From contig JAQPZY010001688.1 in assembly GCA_029931535.1 (NCBI GenBank), positions 9,928,001 to 9,992,000 on the forward strand: 64,000 nucleotides of DNA. The letters run 5' to 3'. Positions 1 to 10,489 of this stretch are shown piece by piece. Every line of letters starts with the position of its first letter. The first letter of the stretch is position 1. Source of the DNA: Margaritifera margaritifera (taxonomy: Eukaryota; Mollusca; Bivalvia; Unionida; Margaritiferidae). Both the position numbers and the translations under genes were made by a program. The notes below the pieces were generated by a model. It worked only from the letters and a program-made list of their open reading frames with translations. It searched no databases and was not told the DNA's origin.

Positions 1-17
1 AATTTCATACACCAGAG

Positions 18-177
18 CCAGGACGCACTGGATTTATTACCCTGCAAATATCAGCCCCTTGGACCAGGATTTACTAGATTTATTACCCTGCCAATCTCAG
101 ACCCCTGGGATAGGACGCACTGGATTTATTGCCCTGCCAATATCAGACCCCTGGGCCAGGACACACTGGATTTGTGG
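18..177. repeat. 46-bp tandem repeat, about 3.5 copies
   Basis: Units begin at 18, 64, 110 and 156, a constant 46-bp spacing. Each carries the core CCAGGACGCACTGGATTTA followed by a CCCTG and a CAGACCCCTGGG motif. Copies differ by a few bases and the last is partial. No coding potential is seen. Confidence 0.9.
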
Positions 178-1000
178 ATCAACTTGAAGATTTAATGTGA
201 CAGTATCCATCTGATCAAACTTGTCTTTAATCTGTTTTAGTATAACTTCACTTGCAATATCATTAAAAATATCTGAATGAAATGTATATATATATATATA
301 CAGTAGGATGCTAAATCAAACTAATAGAGACTCTCTCAAATACATGTCTTTGCATTTTTTTAAACATATGTATTTACTTGATTACTGGAATACAAATTAA
401 TGAAATAATTCAGTTCAGTATCCCATATGTTTCAATAACCTCAAAGTGTAATACATTAAACTCTCTCTATCTCTCTCTCTTTCTCTCTCTCTCTTGCGTG
501 TGTGTGTTTAAGAGAGAGAGAGAGAGATTTGCAGTAAGGCAAAATGAACTGGAATTTGAACTGGCATTTCAACAAGCTACCCTTTTTCATTCATCACACA
601 CTCTTTTCTTCAATACAGGAAGATCACATGGATTAATACCTTATTGCAAATTAAGAAGGATTTTGGCAGAATATGGTTACAAAATCGTTTTTAGGAAAAT
701 TTGGAGGTATCCATATATTAAAATTAGGGAAGACAAAATTAACAGAGATACGTAAATGTGTATAATATGTAAATCTGTATACATTTTGGCAAGATGTTAT
801 CCATGCCTTAGCAACATGGAAAAGGGAGCCCTCATCACCGGATATTCTATACAAAATGGCGGACAAGTGTAATAGCATGTGTCACACAACTTTTTGATAG
901 TTCAAGATCATTATTAAATCTTGACGCAATACGTCAAAAAAGCACACACTAATAATTTAATTGAATATTTCTTAATTACTTGAAAACCAATCTGTTCATG
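178..1000. other. AT-rich stretch without a recognised gene
   Basis: It contains a short TA run near 283-300 and a CT then GA microsatellite at about 462-526. Short open frames here have no recognisable motif. Part of it may be older sequence of the adjoining LINE, but nothing supports that directly. Confidence 0.6.
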
Positions 1001-1002
1001 GG

Positions 1003-1525
1003 AAAGAAAAAAAAAGACATCAAAAATTATATCCACAAAGGGAAGGACTCTTACGAACCTAAATTCGGAAAAGAATTTGCTCTTAGCAAATAAGAATTTA
1101 GAATCTGTATGATATGATTTTGTAATGAATAAAATAAGTGAACCTTATGGAATATATGGGGCTTGGTCCAGACAATTAAAATGCCGATAACTGATCAAAA
1201 CGGGGAGAAAAGAACCCAGCTAATTTTGGCTAAGAAGTGCACCAAAGATACAAATTTCATTGCCTTTTAGTCTAACTTCATGCAAAGAATTATTGTAACA
1301 AATGAATTCTTGAAACAAATAAATTTCATTGATGATGATACATGTGCTTTTTGTGAACAAGAAGTCGAAAATATTGAACACTTATTTTATGATTGCCCAG
1401 TGATTGAAGATTTTCGGAGATCCTTTACTGCATACATTAAGAATTATATACCAAATATTATGATTTCCAAAAGTGATGTCTTTGAAATGACAAGTTTGGT
1501 GATCCAATTCATTTCTTCATTCTGA
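1003..1525 (+). pseudogene. LINE reverse transcriptase C-terminal fragment (zf-RVT-like)
   Basis: The best part is an 81-codon open stretch at 1280-1525. It carries a CAFC pair followed by HLFYDC, the Cys-x2-Cys / His / Cys layout of the zinc-binding tail of many non-LTR retrotransposon reverse transcriptases (zf-RVT type), preceded by the usual TNEFL-type segment. Upstream, about 1010-1280, degraded frames keep a KDIKNYIHKGKDS-like piece and an in-frame stop just before the ATG at 1280. The endonuclease and RT core are absent, so this is a 5'-truncated, decayed insertion. The clade (L1/Tx1-like or other) cannot be fixed from this piece. Confidence 0.7.
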
Positions 1526-1607
1526 TTACAAAATATCACCTTTATAGGCCATGCTATGTTTATAGTACAGGTGGAAAAATATTTAGCAAACCTGTATAAT
1601 CAAACGT

Positions 1608-2207
1608 TTACGTTCGAGAAAAAGTGAAACCTTTGTTAAACTTAAACAGCTTGTAGGATACTAAGCCTAACCCTCCCACCAAGCAACCAAAAAGTATTAA
1701 ATAAATACATCTTTTTTGCTTCATCCTTTTATGTTCTTCAATATGCCGGCTTAAATCTTCTAAAAAATTTTTTAAATAATTTTGGTTCCAAAAAACCCTT
1801 TCCCTCCACTTCCTCTTATCTTGTTCTGGAAAGAACTGCAAGGCTGAACCCGCAAGGAGAGCTTGAAACACAACACAGCAACAATTTTGAAAAACTCCAC
1901 TGTACACAGAATCATTGTTGAATGAAATCCACCATCTTCGAATATCATTTTCATCGATATAATTAGTTAGTGTAAAAACAGCATCAGGTTCTCTGTCTTC
2001 TTGTAATTCAATATCTCTCTGTAGTGACGGAATACATCTCCCTGTAGTCAGAAAGATTCGTGTTATAAGGGAGCTACCATTCGAAGGCCACCAGCTGATG
2101 TAGGTACAGTCACTAAGAATGACTGAAGCATGGCCAAAAGCGAGGCCAAAGCCGCCATGCCCAAAGCTGCCGTGCCTGGAGTTCCATATGTAAACCTTGA
2201 TCGTCAT
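1608..2207 (-). CDS. Putative tail-anchored permuted NlpC/P60 (LRAT-like) hydrolase
   Basis: Uninterrupted single-exon ORF of 199 residues. Near the N-terminus is GHASVIL (His26) followed by YISWWP. About 80 residues later is QNCCCVVFQALLAG, with Cys109 after an Asn. A histidine before an NC-type cysteine is the order of circularly permuted NlpC/P60 papain-like folds such as the LRAT/HRASLS group, which act on lipids or peptides. A hydrophobic segment at about 167-186 followed by Lys-rich residues looks like a C-terminal tail anchor. A WW pair at 92-93 and a charged stretch at 128-166 lie between. The catalytic assignment is inference from motif order. No intron, promoter or polyadenylation signal was identified, so it could be a retrocopy or an element-encoded gene. 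Nearest neighbours are a LINE relic and an LTR retrotransposon. Confidence 0.45.
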   Translation of the reverse strand: MTIKVYIWNSRHGSFGHGGFGLAFGHASVILSDCTYISWWPSNGSSLITRIFLTTGRCIPSLQRDIELQEDREPDAVFTLTNYIDENDIRRWWISFNNDSVYSGVFQNCCCVVFQALLAGSALQFFPEQDKRKWRERVFWNQNYLKNFLEDLSRHIEEHKRMKQKRCIYLILFGCLVGGLGLVSYKLFKFNKGFTFSRT

Positions 2208-3119
2208 TTTACTTCATGTGTCGCCCTTAGGAATAAAGAAGGCAGAGCATGAGGAATTATACAAAAGCAATAAATTACTGAGCACAAGAACGCAATCTGA
2301 ATTAGAAAGCAAGTAAACCTACTATGTGTATCAACACTGTTTCCAATCTCCAATATACAAGCAAATATATCGTCAACGTATCAGCAAATTATACATGGAC
2401 AAACCATGTAGCACACGAATAGGTTATTTAACCAAATGGCTAACCAATTGATGAATTTTATCGGTATTTAGAAGAAATCAGCATTGAAACCTTAATAAAA
2501 AGAAAATGTTTATTGAATTCAACTTCAGGTAGTTGATGTATAAGTTGGGCAAAATCAGATTTAGACAAGGGGCACATGCGGGTTGTTAGGCTCTTCCAGT
2601 TTGATTAGACAGTGGTACTTTTTAAGGTTCTAGCACCATAATTGGAGTAATTCTTAGTGTATCTGAACATGAATTGATAACTCCGATATTTCTTGACAAT
2701 TTTCTATAGAAAAGTGTGATATGTTCTTTCAAGATGAAAGACAGCCCTAATAAGGCATATATTGAGGTTCCTGGTCTGGTAAATAATGAGCAATATGTCA
2801 AACATTTGTTTCAAGGGCTAAACGGAGAGATTAAAAGTACCAGTTAAAACTTTTGGATGAATCTTACTTCAAAATCAAAACCCTAGATGGAGAGTTGGGC
2901 CAAACGCTCTGTCCTTTTCATTTTTAATATATAAAATATATAAAAAGATTGAAACCAGCTGAAAAATATCAATGTTTCATTTTTTATGTATGTGGCAGTG
3001 AGTTCCAGTTGTCACTTATGGAATCACAAAGCACAGACCGTCAGATAGATTCTACTTTGGAACAAACCATACTGGATCAAAGGCAACCAAACCTTAGAGT
3101 TGTGCTTTAATGTTTTAAC
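2208..3119. other. Intergenic, no gene recognised
   Basis: AT-rich. A block at about 2465-2650 shares scattered similarity with 9925-10055 on the other side of the LTR element (AGAAATCAGCATT followed by an AATTCAAC segment and a CTAGCACCA segment). These are probably two old copies of one repeat. A 37-codon ORF at 2733 is not recognisable. Confidence 0.45.
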
Positions 3120-3123
3120 ATAC
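3120..3123. repeat. Target site duplication ATAC (left)
   Basis: ATAC directly before the 5' LTR matches ATAC at 9777-9780 directly after the 3' LTR. A 4-bp duplication fits Ty3/gypsy integration. Confidence 0.85.
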
Positions 3124-3936
3124 TGTTATGTATGATGTTTATATACTATTATAACTATTTTAGGAAATTATAAATGTTTCTTGACTTTAATATTTGCTTA
3201 AACCTTAATGTTAAGTATGATGTTGACATGTTTATCTATTGTCCTTGAATTAGGCTGTTTACTTAGTATTTGAGTTCAAGGACAGTTTTGCTAAACAAGT
3301 TGTTGATTCAATTTGAGGTCAAGGTTGATTTTGTTTACAGATAAGACCAGAATTTCCCTTAGAGTTGTGTGTCAAGAGTCACATACCCCATAATATTCTA
3401 GAACATTCTGTCATGTGACTTATCTTTATATATACCATGTTTAGTGGACAATTTTTCAGTTTCGACTTTAACATCAGTCTTTAAAGAGCCATCACAGTTT
3501 TGAAAAATCATTCCAAATTCAGAGAGATGAATTATTTAAAATATTCATTGGATTATAACAGTGCTCATAGACTTTGGATTTTGGATTTTGAATTGATGAT
3601 TCTGGGATTTATGTGAACTTATTCAAAAATATTCTGGAGTACTTCATTTTGGCACATCATCACATTAAAGACTGCTGGCACATCAAGACATTAAAGACTA
3701 TTGGAACATCAACACAGTCAAAGATACAGTCATTCATTTGGAACATTCTATATTTAGAACTTGTGATTAGGACAGTTAGGATTATTGGATTATTTGGATT
3801 TTAATTCACGTTACTGTACGTGTCTTTTGAATTTTCACTTTAATTGTCTAGAAATAAATTGCTTGTTGGTTTTTACTTGATTTGTTGGTTTCACTTTCTT
3901 TCTGTTACATTTTTCTTAGACCATCGAGTCGTAACA
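3124..3936 (+). repeat. 5' LTR
   Basis: 813 bp, TG...CA ends. A TATA-like run TTTATATATACC lies at about 3425-3436 and an AATAAA polyadenylation signal at 3853-3858. About half of the differences from the 3' LTR fall in the first 130 bp. Confidence 0.93.
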
Positions 3937-3941
3937 GAAAT

Positions 3942-3959
3942 TGGGGGCTCGTCCAGGAT
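3942..3959 (+). promoter_or_regulatory. Primer binding site, tRNA-Pro type
   Basis: TGGGGGCTCGTCCAGGAT starts five bases after the LTR end. It matches, with one mismatch, the tRNA-Pro primer site known from murine leukaemia-type retroviruses. The primer tRNA is inferred from that known complementarity. Confidence 0.8.
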
Positions 3960-4096
3960 AGAATTTCCTTAAAGCATATTAGAGATATTAAAGTTATCTT
4001 TGAAATTCATATTGATGTTATCTCGGAACTTTTGTTGTCTTTGGCAAAGATTTTAATTTTAGGAATTTTTTTTAGTGAAACCAATGAGCATTCAGA

Positions 4097-5330
4097 ATGG
4101 CATCTAATTTTCAGAATTTCATTTCAAATCCTACTCAGGAGGGGTCAGAGTGTATAAGAAAGGATAAGTTGCTCGAACTTGCCAGAAAATATAGCATGTC
4201 TGAGGCGAAAGCATCATTAACAAAACAGGAGATAAAGATTATTTTAATTCAATATTTAGTAGGAAAGAGAATTTTTGATAGTAGTGCTTCAAGTTTTATC
4301 GGAAAGCCTGTATCTGGTGCTGACAGAAAATTAAGGGAATTAGAATTAAAGAACCAGATGGATGAGAATTAGCAAAGATTCAGATTCAGAGAGAGGAGAG
4401 GCAGATGCAGAGAGAGGAGAGGGGGAGACGGATACAGAAAGAGAAAGAAATCATGGAGAAGCAGATGCGGAGAGAGAGGAGAGAGAGCGGGAGATGCAGA
4501 CAGAGGAGAGAGAAAGAGAAGAAAAGAAAATGCAATTTAAGTTAGGAGAATTAGAACTTGGCAGGTGGAAGACACTCTTCTCCTTTACACACAAGTTCAG
4601 GTTCTGATGTTACCAGATATATTAGGTTAGTACCCCCTTTTCAGGAAAGAGAAGTAGATAAATACTTTCTTCACTTTGAGAAAATTGCTGAAAACTTGAA
4701 ATGGCACAGAGAGCATTAGACTTTGTTATTGCAAAGTGTACTTATTGGTAAAGGTCGTGAAGTCTACATTTCACTGTCAGTACAACAAAGCACTGATTAC
4801 AATGTGGTTAAGGGGTACATCTTGAAGGCTTATATCTGGTACATGAGGCATATCGACAAAAGTTTAGGAATTATAGAAAATAAACTGGACAAACTCATGT
4901 CGAATTTGCAAGGGAAAAAAGAACAACTATTTGATAGGTGGTGCTCAGCTAAGAAGGTTGATCAAGATTACAATAACCTCAGACAGCTCGTATTAATTGA
5001 AGAGTTCAAGAGGTGCATCCATAGTGATATTAAGACCTATCCTGACGAGCAGAAAGTGGAAACTTTGAAAAATGCTGCTCGTATGGCTGATGATTATTCC
5101 TTGAATTACAAAATTTCATTTGGCAATAAGTCTTCCTCTCAGCGGTTTTCTGGTAAAAACAACCATTTCAATCATAAACGAGTACTTCCAAATTTCAAAA
5201 CAGCACAACTGTTAGGAATCAAACATCTGATAAGACTGATCAGAAATCCTTATCTCTTCCTACGTGCACTTATTGTAAAACGAAAGGGCACGTCATTTCT
5301 GATTGTTTCAAGTTGTAAAAGAAGCAACAG
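4097..5330 (+). pseudogene. gag remnant of the Gmr1-like element
   Basis: The frame opens at an ATG at 4097 with a helical N-terminal region and continues after a frameshift near 4365 into a Glu/Arg-rich segment (purine-rich DNA, 4380-4540). A capsid segment begins near 4624 (LVPPFQEREVDKYF) and continues through LLQSVLIGKGREVY and FDRWCSAKKV to EEFKRC, the signature of SCAN-related Gmr1-type gag. A TAG near 4717 sits where the family has Trp. A CCHC zinc knuckle (Cys-x2-Cys-x4-His-x4-Cys) is readable at 5265-5306, but in a different frame from the capsid, so a second frameshift lies between. Gag would package the RNA and build the particle; this copy is broken in at least three places. Confidence 0.8.
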
Positions 5331-5409
5331 AATAAAGACATAACTTTTCCAAATGCTCTTATTTCAAAGAGGTTAAGGTCACGGTCTTGTATTGAAAGCA
5401 ATACATTTG

Positions 5410-6161
5410 TTGGGTCAAACAAACCCCAGTCTGAATCTATTTTGGAGACCTATGAATCATTCATAATCAGAAGATTCTATATCACTTATTGGTGATTCTT
5501 CCAAGCCTATCCCTATTAAAATATTAAGGAACACAGGAGCTTCTCAGAGTCTTTTATTATCAGGTACTTTTCCTCTGTCTGAGAGTCTTCTTCTAGTGAA
5601 AGTGTTATTATTCAGCGAGTCGATTGCGGCTTTGTAAATGTTCCTCTCCATTGTGTCAATTTGGCATCAGACTTAGTTTCCGGACCCGTGACTGTTGGAG
5701 CATTGACTTCTTTACCCATAGTTGTTGTTCATTTATTACTAGGAAATGCTCTAGCTGGAGATAAAGTTGTGATTAATCCACTTGTAACTAACAAGCCTTG
5801 TTTGGATCAGAAAGTTGATCCTGTCGAAATTGAAATCCCTGATTTGTACCCTGCTTGTGCAGTTACTAGAGCTATGGCAAAAAGAGCTCTTGAGAGTGCT
5901 GTTTATCAGGAAAGTATTCCTTTAGCTGACACATGTATTGGTCAGTCTTTTTATGAGGTCACTTTTTCCTCAGGTATTGATGAATCAAACGGTATTGATC
6001 ACAGTGATCCTTTTTGGGCAACTCATTCTCTTTATTCTAATCAGGGTGACAAACGACAATCCCTTGTCGTTGAACAGGAACAAGATCCCGAAATATCCTG
6101 TTTGCTTCTGGGGGCTATTAGTGAAACTGAAGCCACACAATTTCCAGTGTGTTACTTGTGA
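5410..6161 (+). pseudogene. Aspartic protease remnant and linker
   Basis: The active-site region reads LRNTGASQSLLL at about 5524-5559. Asn (AAC, 5530-5532) stands where the retropepsin motif DTGA needs the catalytic Asp. After a disrupted segment, the frame at 5661-6161 continues with LVSGPVTVG, LLLGNALAGDKVV and ACAVTRAMAK, the protease C-terminal region and linker that precede integrase in this group. With Asp changed to Asn the protease would be inactive. Confidence 0.75.
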
Positions 6162-6164
6162 AAA

Positions 6165-7400
6165 ATGGGGTCCTTAGGAGAATGGAGACCACCTGAGGTA
6201 CCCGCTGCTGACGAGTGGTCAGTGAGCTATCAGATTGTTGTTCCTAAATCATATCGACAGGAAATTCTTAGCCTAGCCCATGAAACTCCTTTGGCTGGTC
6301 ATTTAGGAGTCAGTAAGACTTGCCACAAGATCTTGAATCATTTTTATTGGCCGAAACTCAAAAGTGATATTTCTAAATACTGCAGATCTTGTAATACTTG
6401 TCAAATGGTAGGAAAACCCGATCAGAAGATACCTAAGGTTCATCTGCAACCTATTCCTGCATTTGACGAACCATTTATTAGAATAATGGTGGACTGTGTC
6501 GGTCCTTTACCAAAGACCAAGTCAGGCAAACAATACTTGTTGACCATCGTGTTTGCGTCGACAAGATTTCCAGAGGCAATTCCTCTGAGAAATATTAAAA
6601 CTAAAACCATTGTGAAAGCTATGGTGAAGTTTTGTACACTTGTTGGCCTTCCCAAATCTGTCCAGTCGGATCAAGGGTCCAATTTTATGTCTGAAATTTT
6701 CCAACAAGTTTGCATGAATTAGGCATCCAACAGTTTAAATCTTCTGCCTATCACCCTGAAATTCAAGGTGCTTTGGAAAGATTTCATCAAACTTTGAAGA
6801 ATATGATTCGGTTATTTTGCTTTGATACAGGAAAGGATTGGGATGAGGGTGTTCATTTGTTGTTGTTTGCTGTTAGGGAATCAGTTCAAAAGTCATTCGG
6901 TTTTAGTCCCTTTTAACTGGTTTTTGGACATACTGTCCGTGGACCATTGCAATTATTGAGAGAACTTCTTTCCAATGAAGATTCAAAGATGAATCTTCTT
7001 GACTATGTCTCAGATTTCAAATACAAGTTGTCAAAGGCCTGTCAAATAGCAAGAACTAATCTTCACACTTCCCAGTCAAAATGAAATTAAGGTATGACAG
7101 GAATACACAGGAAAGGAGTTGCAAACCTGGTAAGAAAGTTCTGGCTCTCTTTCCCATACCTCAAAATCCCCTTCAGGCTAAATTTTATGGTCCTTATACC
7201 GTTGAAAAGAAAGTAAATGACTTAAAGTATATCATTAATACACCTGGAAGGCGGAAACAGAAAAAACTCTGTCACATAAATATGTTAAAGGATTATTTTG
7301 ACAGAGATAGCCCTGCTAATTATTCAGTTAATTTAGTCCCACACAGTGAAGATATCAACGATGGAATACAATCAGACTATAGTGACTCTGGTGTAACCAA
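6165..7400 (+). pseudogene. Integrase remnant (H2C2, D,D35E core, GPY/F-like end)
   Basis: An HHCC zinc-binding domain is clear: LAHETPLAGHLG followed by CRSCNTC (6277-6405). The catalytic core follows with MVDCVGPLP (first Asp, about 6486), QSDQGSNF (second Asp, about 6664) and ALERFHQTLK (Glu). The second Asp and Glu are 35 residues apart once the frameshift near 6716 is taken into account. A TAA at about 6915 interrupts FSPF before VFGHTVRGPL. The C-terminal region at 7081-7330 has FYGPYTVEKKV and LCHINMLKDYF, a GPY/F-type module. All three acidic catalytic residues remain, but two breaks make the protein non-functional. It lies upstream of the reverse transcriptase, unlike most Ty3/gypsy elements. 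Confidence 0.85.
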
Positions 7401-8826
7401 ACATCGAAATTCAGAAATATTGAACAATCTGGACCAGAAACTTTCACATCTACAACAACAGGAAAGAAATGAACTAAAACAGCTATTACATGAGTATGAG
7501 CACTTGTTTCCTGATGTTCCTACGCGAACAAATACAATCTATAATGACGTTGATATTGTAGATGCTACATCTGTGAAACAGCATCCTTACAGGATGAATC
7601 GTCTCAAACAGGAATATTTGAAGAAAGAAATTCAGTATTTACTGGAGAATATGATTTTATCAAACCAAGTAAGAGTAACTTGAGTTCACCATGTATTCTT
7701 GTTCCCAAGCCAGATAAATACATTCCGCATGTGTACTGGCTATAGAAAAGTCAACAGTGTCACCAAAACGGATTGATTTCCAATACCAAGAATGGAAGAT
7801 TGCATTGATAAAATTGGAAATGCGAAATATGTCACCAAGTTTAACCTTTTAAAAGGATTCTTGCAAATTCCATTCACGGAAAGGGCAAAAGAAATTCCAG
7901 CATTTGTAACTCCAGACGGATTTTATCAATATAAGGTCATGCCTTTTGGAATGAAAAGTTCTCCTGCAACGTTTCAACGTCTGATGAACATGATAATATG
8001 TGGTTTAGATAATTGTGACGCATACATCGATGACGTCATTATCTACAACGACACCTGGGAAGATCACTTGGAAACCATTCGGAAATTCTTCAATCGACTC
8101 AGCGATGCGAATCTAACGATTAATTTGAGCAAAAGTGAGTTTTGCCATGCTTGTGTCACATTTTTAGGACATATTGTGGGACAGGGTCAAGTTAAACCTA
8201 TAGAAGCTAAGGTCAAAACTTTCTCTGAATTTCCGGTGCCAATTTGTACAAAGCAACTGATGCGATTTTTAGGTATGGCTGGATATTATCGGAAATCTTG
8301 TTCACATTTTGGCATAATTGCTGAACCTTTGACAAGTTTGTTGAGTAAGAAAACCAAATTTCATTGGTCTGACAAGTGTCAGGAGTCTTTTGATAAGTTA
8401 AAGGCCATGCTTAAGAATGCACCAGTTCTTTCTGCACCAAATTTCAGCCAATCATTTAAATTGTCTGTTGATGCAAGTGATGTAGGGATTGGTAGAGTAT
8501 TGATTCAGGAAGACAAAAATGGTGTTGATCACCCTGTATGTTATTTTTCTAAGAAATTAAACAAGCACCAGAAAAATTATTCCACAATTGAGAATGAATG
8601 TTTGGCTTTGATATTGGCTTTACAGCATTTTGAAATGTATGTTACCTCGGCTCATTCTCCAATTATTATATACAGTGATCACAATCCCCTTACTTTCATC
8701 AACAAAATTAAAGATAAAAGTCAGAGATTGTTGAGTTGGAGTTTAATATTGCAGGAATATAACATTGACATCAGACACAACAGGGAAAAAGACTATGTGA
8801 TCGCAGATGCACTCTCAAGTGCATAG
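7400..8826 (+). pseudogene. Reverse transcriptase and RNase H remnant
   Basis: The linker LFPDVPTRTNT and KQHPYRMN leads into the RT fingers. A stop near 7681 and another near 7774 break this part. The palm reads on one frame from 7792: KFNLLKGF, FVTPDGFYQYKVMPFGM, then YIDD at about 8023-8034, with Asn (AAC, 7843-7845) where the first catalytic Asp should be. RNase H follows in the same frame with LSVDASD, IENECLAL, YSDHNPL and IADALSS, so its acidic residues look intact. The 344-codon stretch 7792-8826 is the longest intact part. The Asp-to-Asn change would abolish DNA synthesis. Confidence 0.9.
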
Positions 8827-8954
8827 AAGTGTTATATTGTTTTATGAATTAAGTTCAGTATCATAAAACATCTTCCTATGTAATTTTGGTTATTGTAATA
8901 TTAGATGCATATTTAAAAGAAAGCTTTTTTGCATAAATCTTTATTTTTCTTTAT

Positions 8955-8963
8955 GAAGGGAGG
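8955..8963 (+). promoter_or_regulatory. Polypurine tract
   Basis: GAAGGGAGG directly abuts the TG start of the 3' LTR, the expected position of the plus-strand primer. Confidence 0.75.
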
Positions 8964-9776
8964 TGTTATGTATAATGTTTATATAATATTATAAATATTT
9001 TAGAAAATTATAAATTTTTCTTGACTTTAATATTTGTTTAAACATTAATGTTAAGTATAATGTTGAAATGTTTATCTATTGTCCTTGAATTAGGTTGTTT
9101 ACTTAGTATTTGAGTTCAAGGACAGTTTTGCTAAACAAGTTGTTGATTCAATTTGAGGTCGAGGCTGATTTTGTTTACAGATAAGACCAGAATTTCCCTT
9201 AGAGTTGTGTGTCAAGAGTCACATACCCCATAATATTCTAGAACATTCTGTCATGTGACCTATCTTTATATATACCATGTTTAGTGGACAATTTTTCAGT
9301 TTCGACTTTAACATCAGTCTTTAAAGAGCCATCACAGTTTTGAAAAATCATTCCAAATTCAGAGAGATGAATTATTTAAAATATTCATTGGATTATAACA
9401 GTGCTCATAGACTTTGGATTTTGGATTTTGAATTGATGATTCTGGGATTTATGTGAACTTATTCAAAGATATTCTGGAGTACTTCATTTTGGCACATCAT
9501 CACATTAAAGACTGCTGACACATCAAGACATTAAATACTATTGGAACATCAACACAGTCAAGGATACAGTCATTCATTTGGAACATTCTATATTTAGAAC
9601 TTGTGATTAGGACAGTTAGGATTATTGGATTATTTGGATTTTAATTCACGTTACTGTACGTGTCTTTTGAATTTTCACTTTATTTGTCTAGAAATATATT
9701 GCTTGTTGGTTTTTACTTGATTTGTTGGTTTCACTTTCTTTCTGTTACATTTTTCTTAGACCATAGAGTCGTAACA
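8964..9776 (+). repeat. 3' LTR
   Basis: 813 bp, the same length and ends as the 5' LTR. The polyadenylation hexamer AATAAA of the 5' LTR reads AATATA here (9693-9698). An AT-richer first 130 bp holds about ten of the roughly twenty differences. Confidence 0.93.
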
Positions 9777-9780
9777 ATAC
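9777..9780. repeat. Target site duplication ATAC (right)
   Basis: Matches 3120-3123 exactly. Confidence 0.85.
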
Positions 9781-10361
9781 ACAAAGACTGCAGATTCATT
9801 CAATAAGCGTTACTTTTATCGTGTCGTCATTGTATCACTACCATGATACAGCTTATCAGCTGTTATTGCTTCTTAGATTGCCCTTCATATTTTCTCACTA
9901 GTAAATAATGTTATTTTATTTTCAAAAGAAATCAGCATTAAAGCTTAAGCACAAAAATGAAAGAAGAATATTTTTTAAAAATTCAACCTCTTGTCCTTTA
10001 CATAACAAACTAGAGTAACTCGGACGGTTCCAAAAAGGACCCTAGCACCAAAAATTCCAGCCCTTTCTTTTAAAAGCATATTTAAAAAAAAAAAACTGAC
10101 ACAAAACCTTTGCTGATTTTTTTATGTTTTCAAAGTTAATCCATAGCAAGTAAGAGAACCTTAGTGCATTTAATGTGCTGGATTTCACAAACTATATAGA
10201 AGAGCACATTAAGTCCATAAGAAACATAATTAGTGTCGTGATGCCTATTATAGTTATACCATGCGAGCCGATAATATTGATCAGTATATGTTTGTAGTTT
10301 AAAGTATTGGTGTCAACATGTTGCTTTCATTACCAAAGTTGCAAGTTAACTATTCTACAAG

Positions 10362-10363
<2 letters not shown>
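9781..10363. other. Intergenic, no gene recognised
   Basis: AT-rich. The part around 9925-10055 resembles 2465-2650. No conserved frame was found. Confidence 0.5.
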
Positions 10364-10454
<91 letters not shown>

Positions 10455-10487
10455 AGTTATATCTGTCTGTCTATCTATCTATCTATC
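10364..10487. repeat. (GA)n microsatellite followed by short GTCT/TATC run
   Basis: An uninterrupted GA run spans 10364-10449, then a CTGT/CTAT tetranucleotide run at about 10462-10487. Glu/Arg-rich open frames across it are artefacts of the repeat. Confidence 0.95.
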
Positions 10488-10489
10488 GA

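Larger units (their letters stand above)
3124..9776 (+). mobile_element. Gmr1-like Ty3/gypsy LTR retrotransposon, complete but dead
   Basis: Element of 6,653 bp with two 813-bp LTRs, both starting TGTTATG and ending GTAACA, flanked by ATAC on each side. Internal order is primer site, gag, protease, integrase, reverse transcriptase, RNase H, polypurine tract. Integrase before reverse transcriptase is the copia-like order known within Ty3/gypsy from Gmr1-type elements, and the gag resembles the SCAN-related gag of that group. The reading frames carry several stops and frameshifts, and two catalytic aspartates are replaced by asparagine, so this copy cannot be autonomous. The LTRs differ at about 20 positions by eye (roughly 2.5 percent), so the insertion is not very recent. 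Confidence 0.93.
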
